Shown: positions 20,855-34,505 of the stretch, one piece after another
Numbering within the stretch: position 1 is the stretch's first letter
Layout of the letters: each line of letters starts with the position of its first letter
Origin: Hemerocallis citrina
Taxonomy: Eukaryota > Streptophyta > Magnoliopsida > Asparagales > Asphodelaceae
Direction: 5' to 3'
Length of the DNA stretch: 64,000 bases
NCBI GenBank assembly: GCA_017893485.1
Contig: CM030361.1
Span: forward strand, 305,312,822-305,376,821
Translations under genes and position numbers: made by a program
The notes under the pieces: generated by a model
Databases searched by the model: none
What the model saw: only the letters and a program-made list of their open reading frames with translations
What the model was told of the DNA's origin: nothing

Positions 20855-21440
20855 ATCTCCACCTTGGATTGCATACACATGCTATCAACACTATGTGATC
20901 AAACTCATCTAGACTCTTTCATTCTCCACCTTCAAACGAACTCGGTTTAGTTGCTTCTTCAGCTAGTTAAGTTGCTACCTTTTTCTTCAATCAGTATGCT
21001 CCCTCAAGGGCACACCCTAGTAGGCGTCAACACAGAGGCGCCACCCTCCACACGAACTCCACCTACTCCGAGGCATTTCACCTATCTACGGTATTCGAGC
21101 GTCGTGGTTCGATGATTCTAGTGTCGGCTTACTAGATGTCCCTTCATGGACATAGCGCATAGAAACACTTGGCCAAGACTTCTTGATCCCACAAAACTTG
21201 TAGAAGTTGTGCGAGACACCCCTCTTTCCCAACATCACCTTACAACGACCTTCCCGAATAGATAGAACTCCACAATGAGCTGTGTACATGCAGTCTGGTG
21301 CTTCAAGACTTCCTAAGGATATAAGGCTCTATTTCAACAAAGGAGTATGCATGTTGTTTCCATCTAGCGCTTCCAACTTGACTATTCCCTCACCCACTAC
21401 TTCACAAATCTCACCAACCAACGTTCTTACACAACAATCT
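20855..21440 (-). pseudogene. array C protease/pre-integrase remnant and polypurine tract
   Basis: Minus-strand blocks CVRTLVGEICEVVGEGIVKL, EALDGNNMHTPLL, SLISLGSLEAPD and HCGVLSIREGRCKVMLGKR correspond to the segment between copia protease and integrase. The remainder of pol (integrase, RT, RNase H) is missing; only about 200 bp of unassigned sequence separates it from the polypurine tract at 20855-20867. Confidence 0.65.
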
Positions 21441-22790
21441 TGTAACACCCCGAATTCCAAATAAGAACGAATTCGATATTTCACAGGATCTTTATACTTC
21501 ACTTCATACAATTTTTACAAGGAAATTAAAACTTTTCAACATACATCAGAGTTCTTTACAGTTTGTTTATACAGCAGAAGATACAACAATGAAAATAAAA
21601 TACAACTTGTACAATTTTATCAATGTAAGTCATCAACTGTATCATAACATCTTTACTTCTTCATAAAAAGTCCATTACCTGCAAGTTAAGCTGTGGGCAC
21701 GTCAGTCACTTACAACTGACGAAAATGTTATACTCGGTCATCCTCTCTATGCCGTACATATAACGATTTCACACTTTAACAAACCACAATGTGAATGAAC
21801 AATAAAGTGTCAAAAGTGATTACTCTAAACATGTAAGTGTATACGATGCCTTAATGCCTAATGCACACATTTTATACTAGGATGACACTAATGCATACTT
21901 GTTCGGATTCTATGCATTCCATACTACATAGGTCCGAGGGCAAGCACCTACGTACTCCTCATTTAAGGATTCGATCCCTTGCCCTGAAAACTACCCAGTA
22001 ATAAGACAAGGTAGATCCCAGTCCCGGAATCCTCTGCCCGACTGTTATAACAGATCCCTCATCGTGCGAATCATCCCGCAAGTGCCCCTCTAGCCCCGGT
22101 ATACGTATATGCATTGGAGAACGGTAAACTATCCACCCGACTACGCATAGTACTAGATTTAAAATAAAAGACCGTCTCACACGAGGCAACCACAGTCCCG
22201 GAATCCTCCGCCCGACTGGGTCTATAGTCCCGAAATCCTCCGCCCGACTATATAGAGTGCCTCACTTACGTTTGCCCAGGTTTACGATATCTTCACTTAT
22301 GTGCCTAATTATTTAGTTCAAGACATGAATAAATTTCCAAACCTAGAATTAGTTTTACCTCCTACCGGACTTAATCAACAAGCACAAGATAGCTCCATGG
22401 CCATATCTCAAAATACATCTCAACTCTTTTCAATTCAGTAGTGCCGGTACCCGAGGTTTCACTAACTCTAAATCACTACTTTTTCATGTACAAGAATCCA
22501 TGGGTACACATACCCTTCAATAAACTTATCTTAAACTTAGATATTTTCATCTTCAACTTATTCACGAAGTAATAATAGTCTTGTCTAGCATCATTTATGA
22601 TTCAATTATTCATTTACAATTCTAAGCTAAAATGATATTTCTTTCCATGAAGATAGATTCATCCACTTAAGTCTCATTAGCAATTTTAAGCTCACATAAC
22701 AATTTATATCTCAACCCACATCAGGTATTTTATTCAAAAGAAGTATCAGAAAACTCAGAAAATATCAGTTAGAGCAGTAGCAGTCGACTT

Positions 22791-23030
22791 CATAGGATGA
22801 TCGGTCGACTGTCCCGCGCGAAATCCAAACTCAAGAAATCTATCAATTAGAGGAGCGACAGTCGACTGCGTACTGTAGCCAGTCGACCGTCCCGCGTGAA
22901 ATCCAACTCAAGACAACAAAATTCAGAGCAGTGGCAGTCGACTGTGACAAAGGGTCAGTCGATTGTCTCGCAAGAAAAGTCCAAATTCTCGAAATCACTG
23001 CAGTCAGGTTCGCAACGGTCGACTGTCACA
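22791..23030. promoter_or_regulatory. GTCGACYG cluster in gypsy-type LTR X2
   Basis: At least six GTCGAC(T/C)G-type sites, including GTCGACTGTCCCGCG near 22805 and GTCGACCGTCCCGCG near 22882, in units of about 70-80 bp with a shared aaatcca(a)ctca block. The corresponding part of X1 has none. Confidence 0.6.
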
Positions 23031-24395
23031 CCTATAGACTGCAGTATTTGGGTTTGTGCAAATTATTTCCAAACAGAGTTTACTTGAAAACTGTGATTTC
23101 CGAATTTCCAAATTTATATTTTAGACATTGTATCTATAATTCGAATTATCTCATTCTCTTTTATAAACATAAATTTGGTTCTTCTTCGCAAAACTCGTTT
23201 ATCCAATAATCCAATCCTTTTAGGATATTGAAACAAACTTTTCTTTTGACTGAGACGAATTTTAAAACAGCAACCAACTAATTTCAAATTCATTTTTAAA
23301 ATATATTTGTATTTTTAAATAGTTCCTCTTTCCATTTTACACATGGATTTGTATTTTTCTCAAAACTTGAATTTAAGAATTGTATTCATTAAAAACTAGT
23401 TTATGTTCTCGCTTATACAGATTAAAAATTTATAACAATACCAACATGCCTCTCAAACATGACAATCTCACAAAACCTCTTTTATGCAAGAATTTATATT
23501 TTCAAATACAACATGACAATATACATAAGTCAACACATTTCATGGCACTAACTAAATTTGTTTGGCTTTCTTTCTTCTTTCTTAGTCATCATGATTCTAA
23601 GACATGATTTGAATATGTCATTCTCCAACAAATTTTCATATACTCAAAATGTACAAAAATTTTACAAGCATACTAACATGATTTATAGTATTAGTTATTT
23701 TGTCAAATTTCTTCTTTCTAATTAACATGGTGGCTATTATTCACTTAATCACAACAAGATTATTCTTATTCATGGCATATTGCACTAGCATGGATTTTTC
23801 TACATATTTCACATCAACATCAACTTATACTACTCATTTATAGTTTTTAGCATGCATTCTCTACAATTAGAAAGTAAGAAATCACTCACATCACATCAAA
23901 TTGATCTATATTAATACTATCATATTCTAGCATAATCAATCTATGAATTAGAAAATATAGAGACCACCCACCTCTTATGAAGATTGAGCAAGAGATGGAA
24001 AGCACAACTCCTAACTCCTAGCAATTCATTCTCCTCCTAGCAAGAACTCCTCCTAGCGAGAATTTCACCATAGCACAACTCTCTTTCTCTTTTTCTTTTT
24101 CTTTCTCTTATTTGCTTAGTTTAGGTGTGGCAAGAGAAGAAAAAATGAGGGTGTATTTATAGGACAATGTGAGGGTTCAATTTGCATAAATCTCCACCTA
24201 ATAAATTGCTCTCTTAATTTTTCAACCTTTCAAAATCCTAACTCCTAAACCTCCCAACTCTTCATTTGTCCACCTCTTCAAAACCCAAACTCCCAACCTC
24301 TCTCCTTCCAAACCCCCAAAACCGGCCCCTCTCATCTTCTAGCCCGGTCAAGCCCAGGAAAACCAACTCCAACTCAAATATGCAATTATTTGACC

Positions 24396-24464
<69 letters not shown>

Positions 24465-24583
24465 GATTAAATAATATAAATATAGTTTTCAACAGTGGAA
24501 GGGGGGAAACCAATTGCTGGGTGAGTGTTCGGATGTAGACATGCAAGGAAAGGGAATTTGGTGTGCATAAGTGTAAACATAGG

Positions 24584-24642
<59 letters not shown>

Positions 24643-25021
24643 GAATATGTAAAGATTAGTTTAATTGAAATTATAATGTTTCATGCACAAATAAAATAAA
24701 TACACATACTCCAAAAATTTATTTTTTAGAAAACGAATACGCTCAAATACGCGCACCGCAACAAACACATGCGTCGCACGTAAAATATCAAAAATACGAA
24801 ATTCGATGTTATCAACAAAAAAATATTAAAGATAATAAAAATACAATATAAGAAATATATATTTATTAATTTTATATATTCCACGAAGTAATTATTACGT
24901 ACGTAGAAAATATGTGCATTACACGTACAAAATTATTTAGATCAAAATGTGAGAAAATGAATTTCCGTTTTATAAAAATGGATTTGAATACATAAAATAA
25001 TTAATTTAAATGCATAGAAAA

Positions 25022-28000
25022 TGTCACGCCCCGCTTCCCAAAAATACGGAATACGAGTGTGTGACGAAGCCCAGCGAATGATTTTAACATCATCCATAAG
25101 CTGTAGGATCGACTCAGCATCACAACAAGAATATAACAAGATATATATATACCATCAAGCATGCATGAATAATTTATTAAGTAACAGAAAACAATTGAAA
25201 ACAAATAATAATATCCAAATAGTTTTCAAGTCTGAATTAAATGTAAAACTCGAGAACATAAGCCCGTTACAAGTTTTAAGTAGCAAGAATTAACAACTCA
25301 AGAAAAATAAATAATCTAAGCAAGTCTTTTCTCCACTTGAAGACTAAAATCTCTGCTCACCAATTTCAGCAGAGGCACGTCACCAAAGTCTGCTTAATAA
25401 ATATAAAAAGAAAAAAATAGAAAAAACAAGAGAAAATACCCTTAGTGCAAGTTAGGGCCACAAATAGTAAAAACGAGTACAAGTAATGTGGAACAAGATT
25501 TGGAATCAAGAATATAATAGGAATACATCAAGTAATGGGAATTCAAGAAATTAACTAGCAAGAAGGACAACGCAAGTAAACAGGCTGGATAACAAATACT
25601 AATGGTAAAGCAAGTGACAAGTGAACATGTAGGGGTATCTAACATCAAGTGATAAGTATTAAGCATAAGTGTCAGTTAACAAGTCTCAAGTCTAGTGTCA
25701 AGTTGCAAGTCTCAAGTCTAGGATCAAGTTGTCAAGTACAAGTGTCAAGTTGCAAGTCTCAAATCTAGGATCAAGTTGTCAAGTATTATATTCAAGTATC
25801 AAGTCTCATGTATCATGTCATCAAGTATCAAGTAAACATGTATCAAGTTCAAGTTTCCTGTTTCAAATCTCATGTAATCAAGTATCGAGTAAGCATGTAT
25901 CATGTTCAAGTCTTGTGGTCATTACTATCTAGGTAGCAGATCATGCATCCATCTTTTTACTACATGGTTGCTACAGTCAATACAATTTCGTTTAGGTCTA
26001 GTAATGGAGTCTATAGGGCGGTGTACTCAGGTATCAAGTATCAAGCAAGTGATCAAACCATGGGCTCTAGAGGTGTCCCCCGTCACCCATGACTTGGCAC
26101 TTAGTTCCATGTGATCGCAATTATATATCAAGTAATCATATAATAGACTCTAGAGGTAGCCCCTAGGCTCTAGAGGTGGCCCCCGTCACCCACGACGTGG
26201 CACTCAGTTCTACGTGGTACTTAGTTCCATTTAACATAAAATTATGGGAAACACGGACCCCCTTCGAAGTATACTTACCTATATTGTCTACTACTATGGT
26301 CTTTCCCTTAAATCCCGGTTTGTTACTTTTTATTAATTCTTATCAAGCAAGCATGCAAGTGTGCGAAATAAGTCAAGAAATCATAATCATGGACATAGAA
26401 CAAGTTTGAGATATTTATATAGCATATTCGAGGGTCAACAAGAATAAAAATATCACGAACAACGAAAATCTCAAATCTGGGCAGCACGACGTTGCTGTAC
26501 CAAAACTGCGATTTCCGTTGCTACGAGATAGCAAATATGGATCCGTCAAAAGATCTAGAAACTAGACTCCTACCCGGTTCCAACGCATATAATTAAGATA
26601 CATGAAAGTTGTGGTAATATGTGTCAAAACAGCAAACTATACTGCTTCTATGTTCAGCCATGATTTGTGAATCTAAGTTTATACATGTGAAACAGTATTG
26701 AAACATTGTTAACTAATTCTGAGAAAAATTGGGGATGATCTCTAGGGTGTCCACCAACAGCATATAAAATTTCAAGTCCATATCTTACTGTTAACATAGT
26801 TAAATTAATTTGCAAACTAAAGAAGTACAGCAGTTTTGTAAATCTGCGAATAACGACACAGCTGCAGTAAAACTGCGATATCTCCTAGACCGTAACTCAG
26901 AATTCAAAAATTCTGGATGCTATCGACATCTAGACATCTAGAGCTACATTTACTGTTCAGGGTTCAGGTTCAGATTCTGATGTTAAAGGGGGTAAAAACA
27001 GTAAGTAAATTTCAGGACAGCAACAAGTGTGAATGTCTTACATGTATAAATTGCACGATAATTAGTTGTTAGGCGTCTAGATTAATGTGTGATACAGATA
27101 CGGGGTAATGGTTATCAAAACAGCAAGTAACATTTCTTTCTCAACTCAAATGGGTGCAAGATCATGACATACAAGATACAACACACATCTACAAATCTAG
27201 GGTTTCTTAATTTCATATGTTCATGTGACTAGAAGGTAAAATGAGTCCAGGTAACTTTTAATTATAACAACGAAGATGTTGTGACTCTTAAGATTAAGGA
27301 TTCGGCGATAAATAATTCAAGATCAATAAGTGATATGTCAAGAAGAAGTCACAACTATAATCTATTTGCGGTATTTTCAATCAAATGCTTGTACTAGATC
27401 AATAAATTGTACAAGGAGAATACTTGCCTTTAGGACGACGATTAGATTCGGTAATTGAGAATGGCGGGATCGGAATCCTGACGTCACGGCGACGAGCAAA
27501 TGATCACGATGATCATGATCGGGCACGGATCTCGATGATCAAGCTGGTGATCAAGATGAAGATCAAGCGAAACCAACGGCCGAGATCGAACATACATAAA
27601 ACATATGAGAATTAGAAGAGTACCAAAAGAGTAAATTTACCATGATTGACAACTTGATGAACGAGAACAAAAATGGATCAAATGATTTACTCACCAAGTA
27701 GAAGACGAACGAGACGATCGAGACGATCAATGGCCGAGATCGAGTGTGATTGGTCAATCGGACGGCTGAGATTGAAGATCAAGATCAAGATAATGATCAC
27801 GATGATCAAAAGAGATCCGACGGTCGAGATCAAGATCTTGATGATGATGGAGACGATGATCACGATCGCGATGATCAACGATCAACGACCTAGATCCAAT
27901 GGGTTGGTGATGATCAAACAGAGGATCGGATGGCTGTGATCAAGAGTTGCTGATGATGATGATCTGATCAAATCGGGAGGAGATCGGGTGGTCCAAGAGC

Positions 28001-29198
28001 GATCTGATTGATGATGACGATCTTGGTCAGATCAGAGGGCTCAGATTCAATCAATCACAAAACTTCATCTTCCCTCCTTCTCCTTCACAAACAGAGAGAG
28101 GGAGAGTGACGCCAGTGGCGACGGAGTTGACGACGGGCGGGGGAGCGACGACTGAGAGTTGTGAGAGGCAGGACTGGCGGTGGCGCAGCGGATGGCTGCG
28201 AGGTTGGCTGCTGGCTCTAGCTGTCGATGGGGACAGCACAAGTACGTCAGAACAGCGGTGATGGGATGATGGCGCTGTTGCTGTCGTCGGCGTCGGGGCT
28301 GTCGGCGCGGTGGGGCGCGACGCAGGAGGGAGGAGTTGGCGATGCAAGCGACACAGCCAGGGGGCACCGACGGCCATGGCGGAATGCTGGTGAGGTCGCG
28401 ATGCTTCGTTGGCTGTCGAAGAGAAAAGGTAGACGGGGCTGTTGGGTTCGCGAGGTGGTCGTCGCGACGGTTGCGACGCAGTTGGGGCGATGTCGTCGAG
28501 GTGGGGTCACCGCTGGTGGAGGGGAGTGTGAGCGGGAGCAGGGGAAGTGAAAGAAACGAGCGGAGGAAGAAGAAGATGATGGCGGCTGGGGGGGTGGCCC
28601 GGGTGGGGGATGAACAGTAGGGGGTAGGTTAAAACAGTATATAGGAGCTAGGGTTAGGGTATTAACCGGGTTTGGGTTTTAGGTACTTAACGGTTCTGGA
28701 TAGTTTTAGATAATGGGTATTGGGTTTGGGTCTAGTTAATGGGTAGTGGAGTTTATTGGGTAATTGGGATAAAACTGGTTTAAAGATATAGGGTTTTAAA
28801 ATATATTGGGTTAAAATCCATTAGGAAAATAAATAGGGTTTATAAAAATTAATTTGAAAAATACAATTAGATCAATATTTAACTTTTCACAAACAATTAG
28901 AGTAGTCATATACAAATAATGTACTTGGTTTGTACTCCAAAATAATAATAATGATAAAAAATAATAACACGAATAATAATAATAATAATAACAACAAAAA
29001 TAATATGATTTGTATTATAATATAGGAGTCATTTGAAAATAACAATAAGTACAATGAACGAAAGGAACGAACTTTAACAAGAGATATAAAACATTTTTGA
29101 AATAACATGAATTTAAGAAAAAAGAAAAATTTTTATAAAGAATCCAAAACCCAGATAATACACAGAAAAATACATATATACGAGGGACAGGGGTTACA
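25022..29198 (-). mobile_element. solo LTR Y1 (4177 bp)
   Basis: TSD gaaaa is exact at 25017-25021 and 29199-29203. The plus strand starts TGTCACGCCCCGC and ends GGGGTTACA. No PBS, polypurine tract or pol. Homologous to W (inverted) and Y2. On the minus strand a TATA-type atatactgttttaacc region with repeated AATACCCA-type motifs lies near 28630-28830, followed downstream by a GC-rich leader (28060-28600) and a GATC-dense tract (27420-28060). Confidence 0.85.
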
Positions 29199-29443
29199 GA
29201 AAATATTGCACGCAGCGGTGAAAACACATAATCGATACGTGCATCAAAAACACGTAAAGAGCACGTAAAATGCAGAGATTGAAATTTAATATTTTTGTTG
29301 ACTCAAAATAGGGTAAAATAAATACGTAAAATGCATAAATAGTCGGTAATCAAAATACATGGCGAAAACACGTTACAAAATACACGTGCGTAACACACGA
29401 GGGAAAAATTGTCATTTCCAATTTTGCGGGGTGTTACAAATCT

Positions 29444-29842
29444 CCTGTGAACTTGTAAGTGGAAAACATCTCACCCTCGGAGCATATATGAGAAGAGCTC
29501 CCTAAATTAAGAAGTCAGTCTGAATACACATCTATAGACATCAAAATAAGAACATAAGCTAAAGTATCTCTTGATTCAGCGGCACTGACAACACTAGCAA
29601 TGTTGGCGCTCTCACGATTCATCAACTTTCGACGATCCTTCTTGTAGTGTGAAATCCTTTTGCAATACTAGCAACGGCTCCTTTCGTTACTTGCACTTTC
29701 TCTTCCCGAAATACCATCCACTCCGATGCAACTTATAGAAGTAGACGTCAATATCTGAGTCCCCTTCCTAAGTCCATCCTCCTCCAAGCCTTTGATCGCC
29801 TATGCTATTAAGAAAACTTCTCTAGAAAACTTCTCCTTGGTA
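29444..29842 (-). pseudogene. array C first gag, 3' part with zinc knuckle
   Basis: Minus-strand reading shows AIKGLEEDGLRKGTQILTST, SISCIGVDGISGRESASNER and a knuckle YCKRISHYKKDRRK in which the first and last Cys/His ligands are damaged. It joins the N-terminal gag at 34506 after solo LTR E is removed. Confidence 0.7.
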
Positions 29843-29874
29843 GACTCTGTTGGGATTGGGGCGTCAACCAACGT

Positions 29875-30088
29875 TGTAACCCCGGTTTCCTATTTCTTGT
29901 ATTTTGAATGTATTTTCTTTTTCTGTGTATTGTCTGGGTTTTGGTTCTTTATAAACATTTTCGTTTTCTTAAATTCATTTTTATTTCAAAAATATTTTGT
30001 ATCTCCTATTAAAATTCATTCTTTTCATTAATTGTATTTATTGTTTTTTTCAAATGATTCTTATATTATAATACAAATCCTATTACTG

Positions 30089-30152
<64 letters not shown>

Positions 30153-33100
30153 TTGAAGTACAAATCAAGCCTATTATTTGTATGTGACTATCCTAATTGT
30201 TGTGAAAAGTTAAATATTAATCTAACTCTATTTTCAAATTAAATTTATTAAACCCTGTAAAAGATTGTTTTGCAACTTATGAGAAATTGTGAAATTTGTA
30301 TTTTATAAATCCTATTTATTTTTCCTTATTGGATTTTTTTATAAAAAACTCAATACCCATTTAATAACCCAATACCCTGTTTAATATCCTAATACCCATT
30401 TAACCCTAAAACCCATTATACTCAACCTAATACCCATTAAGCCACTACCCTGGTTACGTTCCTAATACCCATACCCGTTTAACACCCAAACCCATTATAT
30501 CAAACCCATTTGCACCTAACCCTATTTTTCAACCCTATATATATTCATAATCCTATTCATCTACTCTCGTAAACTCCTAGCCGCCTTCTCACTATACAGC
30601 CGCCTAAACCTATCCCCTCTCCTCATCCCTGTGCTCCCCTCGTGCCCTCCCCCTGTCGCGACTCCGTAGCGACGTCGTCCACTGCCCTGCCTCCGGCTGA
30701 CAACAGAGGCAGCGCCAACCTGCAGCGCCACCAGACCACCAAGCGCCATATAGCAGCCCCTCGGCTATTCACCCCTGATGCCAGCGAAGCCAGCTTCGCC
30801 TGCACCCAGTCGACAGCCCTCGGCTTGACGCCCTACTGTCGCCGTGCACACCTCTTTGCCTTCCGCCGCCCTGTGCCCCTGTCGTCTTCAACCCAGTGCA
30901 GCGTCGCCATCGCTGTTCAGCAGCACCGGAACAGCATCAACGTCTTCTATCCGTCGTTCACCCGTCGCCATCGTCTGCCACTTTCCCACCATCAGCCTTG
31001 CCCAACGCCACCATGAGCCGAAGCACCGTGGGTTGCTGCTCGATCATGGGTCTTGGTCATAGTGGATCCTTGGCCGTCCGATCCCCATCATGCTTGTGAT
31101 CTTGATCTCTTGATCTTGATCTTGATGGTTTGAATCCTGGACGCCCGATTATCCTCCCGATCTGATCTGATCTTGATCTTCAATCTCAGTCGTCCGATCG
31201 ACCGATCACACTTGATCTCAGCCCTTGATCGTCCCGATCGTCTCGTTCGTCTTCCACTTGGTGAGTTAAACATTTGATACACTTTTTGTTCTCATTCATC
31301 AAATTGTCAATCATGGTATATTTACTCTTTTGGTACTCTTCTAATTCTTATATAATTTATATTCGATCTCGGCCGTTGGATTCGCTTGATCACCATCTTG
31401 ATCATCGAGATATGTGCCCGATCGTGATTATCGTGATCGTTTGCTCGTCGCCATGTCGCCGGGATTCCGATCCTGTTATTCTTTGCATATTCAGATTAAT
31501 CTAACGTCGTCCTAAAGGCAAGTCATTTCTACTCGAATAGTTATTGTATCATATTCGAGATTTTTATTGAATCCCGCAAGTAGATCCAATTTGAGTATCG
31601 TGTATTGCTTATTGTTATCTATTATTGGGATACTACGGATTTATACGAGCAAATCCAAGTAGTAGTCTTGACTTCGTGCCATCCTTGTCTCCAATGTATG
31701 GTGATCTTGCATGCATACATATAGTTAGTTATTGAACATAGGAATATGGATTATTGTTGTATTTCATGTCATGACATCTCACAATAATTGTAGATTGCAT
31801 ACTAGTATTGATGGCTTATATGATTGATGTTAGTATGTTAGCTGTTTGTGATTAGTAAGATTATGGACATTATACATCTTAATACCATGTTCACATAGGT
31901 ATAGCTTGCTGTGATTTATGATTGTTAACCCCAACTCATCGTTCTTAACATTTTAATTAGTTTATTCAAAAAATATAACATGTTGACATCCTGAAAATTA
32001 TCGCCGACCTGATTATTACCATGCTGTTTCGACCTAGATAATGTCACCAAAATCAATAACTTCCTGAATATGAAATGTAGCCCCAGATGTCTAATTTACT
32101 ACCCCTTTTATAGAATTGAATTCCGAGTTACAGTTTGTGAGATATCACAGTTTTATTACTGCTGTGTTGTACAATTCTAGATTCTAAAAATTGCTGCCAC
32201 ACTCTGATTAACAATTAATTTAACTATGCTACTTGTAAGATAATGACTTAAAATTTTGCATGCTGATACTAGACACACTAGAGAACATTCCCTAATTTTT
32301 CTGGAATTAACTAATAGAGTTTCAGTCCTGTTTCATATGTATAAACACAAATTTATAAGTTCTGGCTGAACACAAATTATGTGTAGTTTGCTATTTTGAC
32401 ACCTGATGCCACAACCTTTATGTACCTTATTTATATGCGTTGGAATCAGGCAGGAGTCTAGTTTTTAGACCTTCTGACGGATCCACATTTGATATTCTAT
32501 AGCAATGGAAATTCTAATTTTGGTACAGCAACCTACTACTGTCCAGAATTGGGTTTCCATGTTTAATAATATATAATTGAATCCATAATGTTGATTTTTG
32601 GTGTATTTAATTGTATAGAGTACATTGCATGATCTTAGGGTGTGTTTTCATCTTACTAGTGTCCCTTATTAATTGCATTATCGTATGATAATTGAATAAA
32701 AAATGTTAATCAAGCTGGGGTTAAGGGTTGACTAGGGTAGTTGATGATATAGTGACTGTACTTGGGAGTGTGGGGCCCGTGTTTTCCATGTTTTAATGTT
32801 AAATGGAACTAAGTGTCACGAAGAACTAAGTGTCACATCAAGGATTGACGGGGGCCACCTCTAGAACCCATCATATGGAACTAAGTGCCACGTAGAACTA
32901 AGTGTCACGTCAAGGATTGATGGGGGCCACCTCAAGAACCTACAGGGGCCACCTCTAGAATTCATTACATAATTGTGTCATTATTGAAATGTTATATCGT
33001 ACCGAGTACATGACCTATAGAATCTACCATCTTAGTCTAAACGAAATTGATTGTATACATGGAACTTGTAGTATAGGATGCAGTAGTACGTGCATCAGGA

Positions 33101-33769
33101 TTAAAAATGAATTATAGACTTAAGACTTCATCGCATTGTCATTGCATATCATCATCTTCATTGAACAGTGTTATCGTTATTGTTTACCGTCATTGTTACT
33201 GCTTATTGTTATCGGTATAAATCATCGTTATTGCACATTGTACTATTATCGCCTTGTCACTGTTCAATATTGTTATTTTCATCGTCCATTATATTCATCG
33301 TTATACCGTAATTGTCATTGTTCTCTGTTTCTCTACTTGCTGTCCACGACTTACTCTAAGGACATTTTTTCTCTCTTTTAGATGAACAGCTTACAGGTAT
33401 TCAAGGAGATTTACCTAACGGACTAGGAGAGCAACAATGGTGAAAGAAATGTTTTTTGCTGCGCCGCTTAAATAAATGTTATTTTATTTGAGAACTTTAA
33501 TAATTGAACATTGATAATTCTTTGTATTGTAGGCTTTGACCCGAATATTGTTTGTTAATTCCAGATGTTGGATTATTTTTATGTTGATTATTTTTATGCT
33601 CAAATTTCAGTGTTGTTATTCATGTGATTATTCTTTCATTGCATGCGTGGTTGTATTACTTCCTGTTTATATTGTTGAGTTTGATCGATAACAGCCTATG
33701 AATGATGCAAGTCATTCGCTGGACCGTGTCATGTGCTTGCATTCCGTATTTTGGTGAGTGGGCGTGACA
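29875..33769 (+). mobile_element. solo LTR W (3895 bp), inside E
   Basis: Starts TGTAACCCCGG, ends GGGCGTGACA. Flanks aacgt (29870-29874) and aacgc (33770-33774) agree in four of five bases. It is an inverted relative of Y1: both carry AATACCCA-repeat promoters, a TATA box (ccctatatatattc at about 30533), a GC-rich leader, a GATC-rich tract and an X-box of ctagaggtggccccc repeats. No pol. Confidence 0.8.
30090..30152 (+). repeat. (ATT)n microsatellite
   Basis: About 20 ATT units in solo LTR W; Y1 has a shorter, interrupted counterpart near 28970-28990. Confidence 0.9.
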
Positions 33770-34250
33770 AACGCATGTTGTCGCAGCGGAACTAAATAGA
33801 GCAATGAGGAAGTCGAAGTAGATGAGACGAATCAATTAAGCATGCAAGTAGATCCACCAAACTAACACAAACACAACGATGACTTATTCCGGTTAGCTTT
33901 TGCTTAATCCAGGGGAAAATATAGGGAGATCTGATATTCAACTAGAAGTGATTACAAGGAGTTACTGATTCATTTAATACAAGGAATTAAACTCGCTCAC
34001 CAAGAACTATCTCTCTCTCGAGCCTCTCTTTGCAATGGAGGATAGAATCTATGAAGTACTCTACTCTCATATTGGAGGGGTTTACAATATATATAGAAGA
34101 ATAGAGAGAAACCTAGGTCTAACCTTGATTCTCAGTCGTCCGATAAAACCTGGAAAAGAAGTAACCGAATAGGAGCCGTACGATCTAACTTGGAGTTGAA
34201 GATTGGGTTGAAATGATCTAACAAATCGAGGCCCAAAATGAACACAGCGT

Positions 34251-34385
34251 TGCAGTCGGTTGACAGTCCAACAAGACCGGTCGGTTGACCGTCCCGTCCA
34301 CCTCTCGGCCAAACCCAATGCAATTGCGGTCAGGTGTGCAGTCGGGGGTGCGGTCGACCGCAACTTGGGACAGTCGACCGCAACT
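34251..34385 (-). promoter_or_regulatory. GTCGACCG/GGTTGACCG cluster in LTR E
   Basis: Two perfect GTCGACCG sites (near 34353 and 34373) and two variants with GTTGAC (near 34256 and 34280), one extended as gttgaccgtcccg. They lie about 160-290 bp upstream of the LTR's minus-strand TATA box. Confidence 0.6.
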
Positions 34386-34505
34386 ATGCCTGCACCTTGC
34401 TGCTGCTGTTTTCTTCTACTCTCTTCGATGCTTCAACCTCCGTGCTTCATCTTACCTTCTTCTAATCTGAACTACGAGTATTCAAGACACATTCCTAATA
34501 GACTC

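Larger units (their letters stand above)
21441..29438 (-). mobile_element. solo LTR X2 (gypsy/chromovirus-type, 3.8 kb net), split by Y1
   Basis: Exact TSD aatct at 21436-21440 and 29439-29443. Ends TGTAACACCCCG and CGGGGTGTTACA form a perfect 12-bp inverted repeat, the style of Tekay/Del chromovirus LTRs. Inverted and homologous along its length to X1 (51230-55511). No PBS or coding region lies inside, so it is a solo LTR. It holds Y1 at 25022-29198, microsatellites (TG)n at 24411-24461 and (TA)n at 24587-24637, and a GTCGAC motif cluster at 22791-23030 that X1 lacks. TATA element at about 24154-24162 on the minus strand. Confidence 0.85.
29848..34500 (-). mobile_element. solo LTR E (copia-type, about 750 bp net), split by W
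   Basis: TSD gactc is exact at 29843-29847 and 34501-34505. The plus strand starts TGTTGGGATTGGGG and ends ATTCCTAATA; on its own strand it is TA...CA. The inner end homologous to LTR-3 (cgaactac.agtat, caagacat) and the TATA box (minus, tatatatattgtaaacccc near 34086-34098) show it is an LTR of a related copia family. GTCGAC-type motifs lie upstream of the TATA. Confidence 0.8.

Noticed and set aside
24262..24639. 125-codon minus-strand frame rich in Tyr-Ile and Thr-His
   Set aside because: It is the translation of (TA)n and (TG)n microsatellites in solo LTR X2.
28051..28620. Several overlapping 87-108-codon frames in GC-rich sequence
   Set aside because: All six frames are open because of GC content. 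The tract is a leader-like region of solo LTR Y1, with no matching frame in relative W.
30642..31016. 124-codon plus-strand frame in LTR W downstream of a TATA box
   Set aside because: Placed as an LTR leader ORF at best; low-complexity Pro/Ser/His/Arg composition and no counterpart conserved in Y1.
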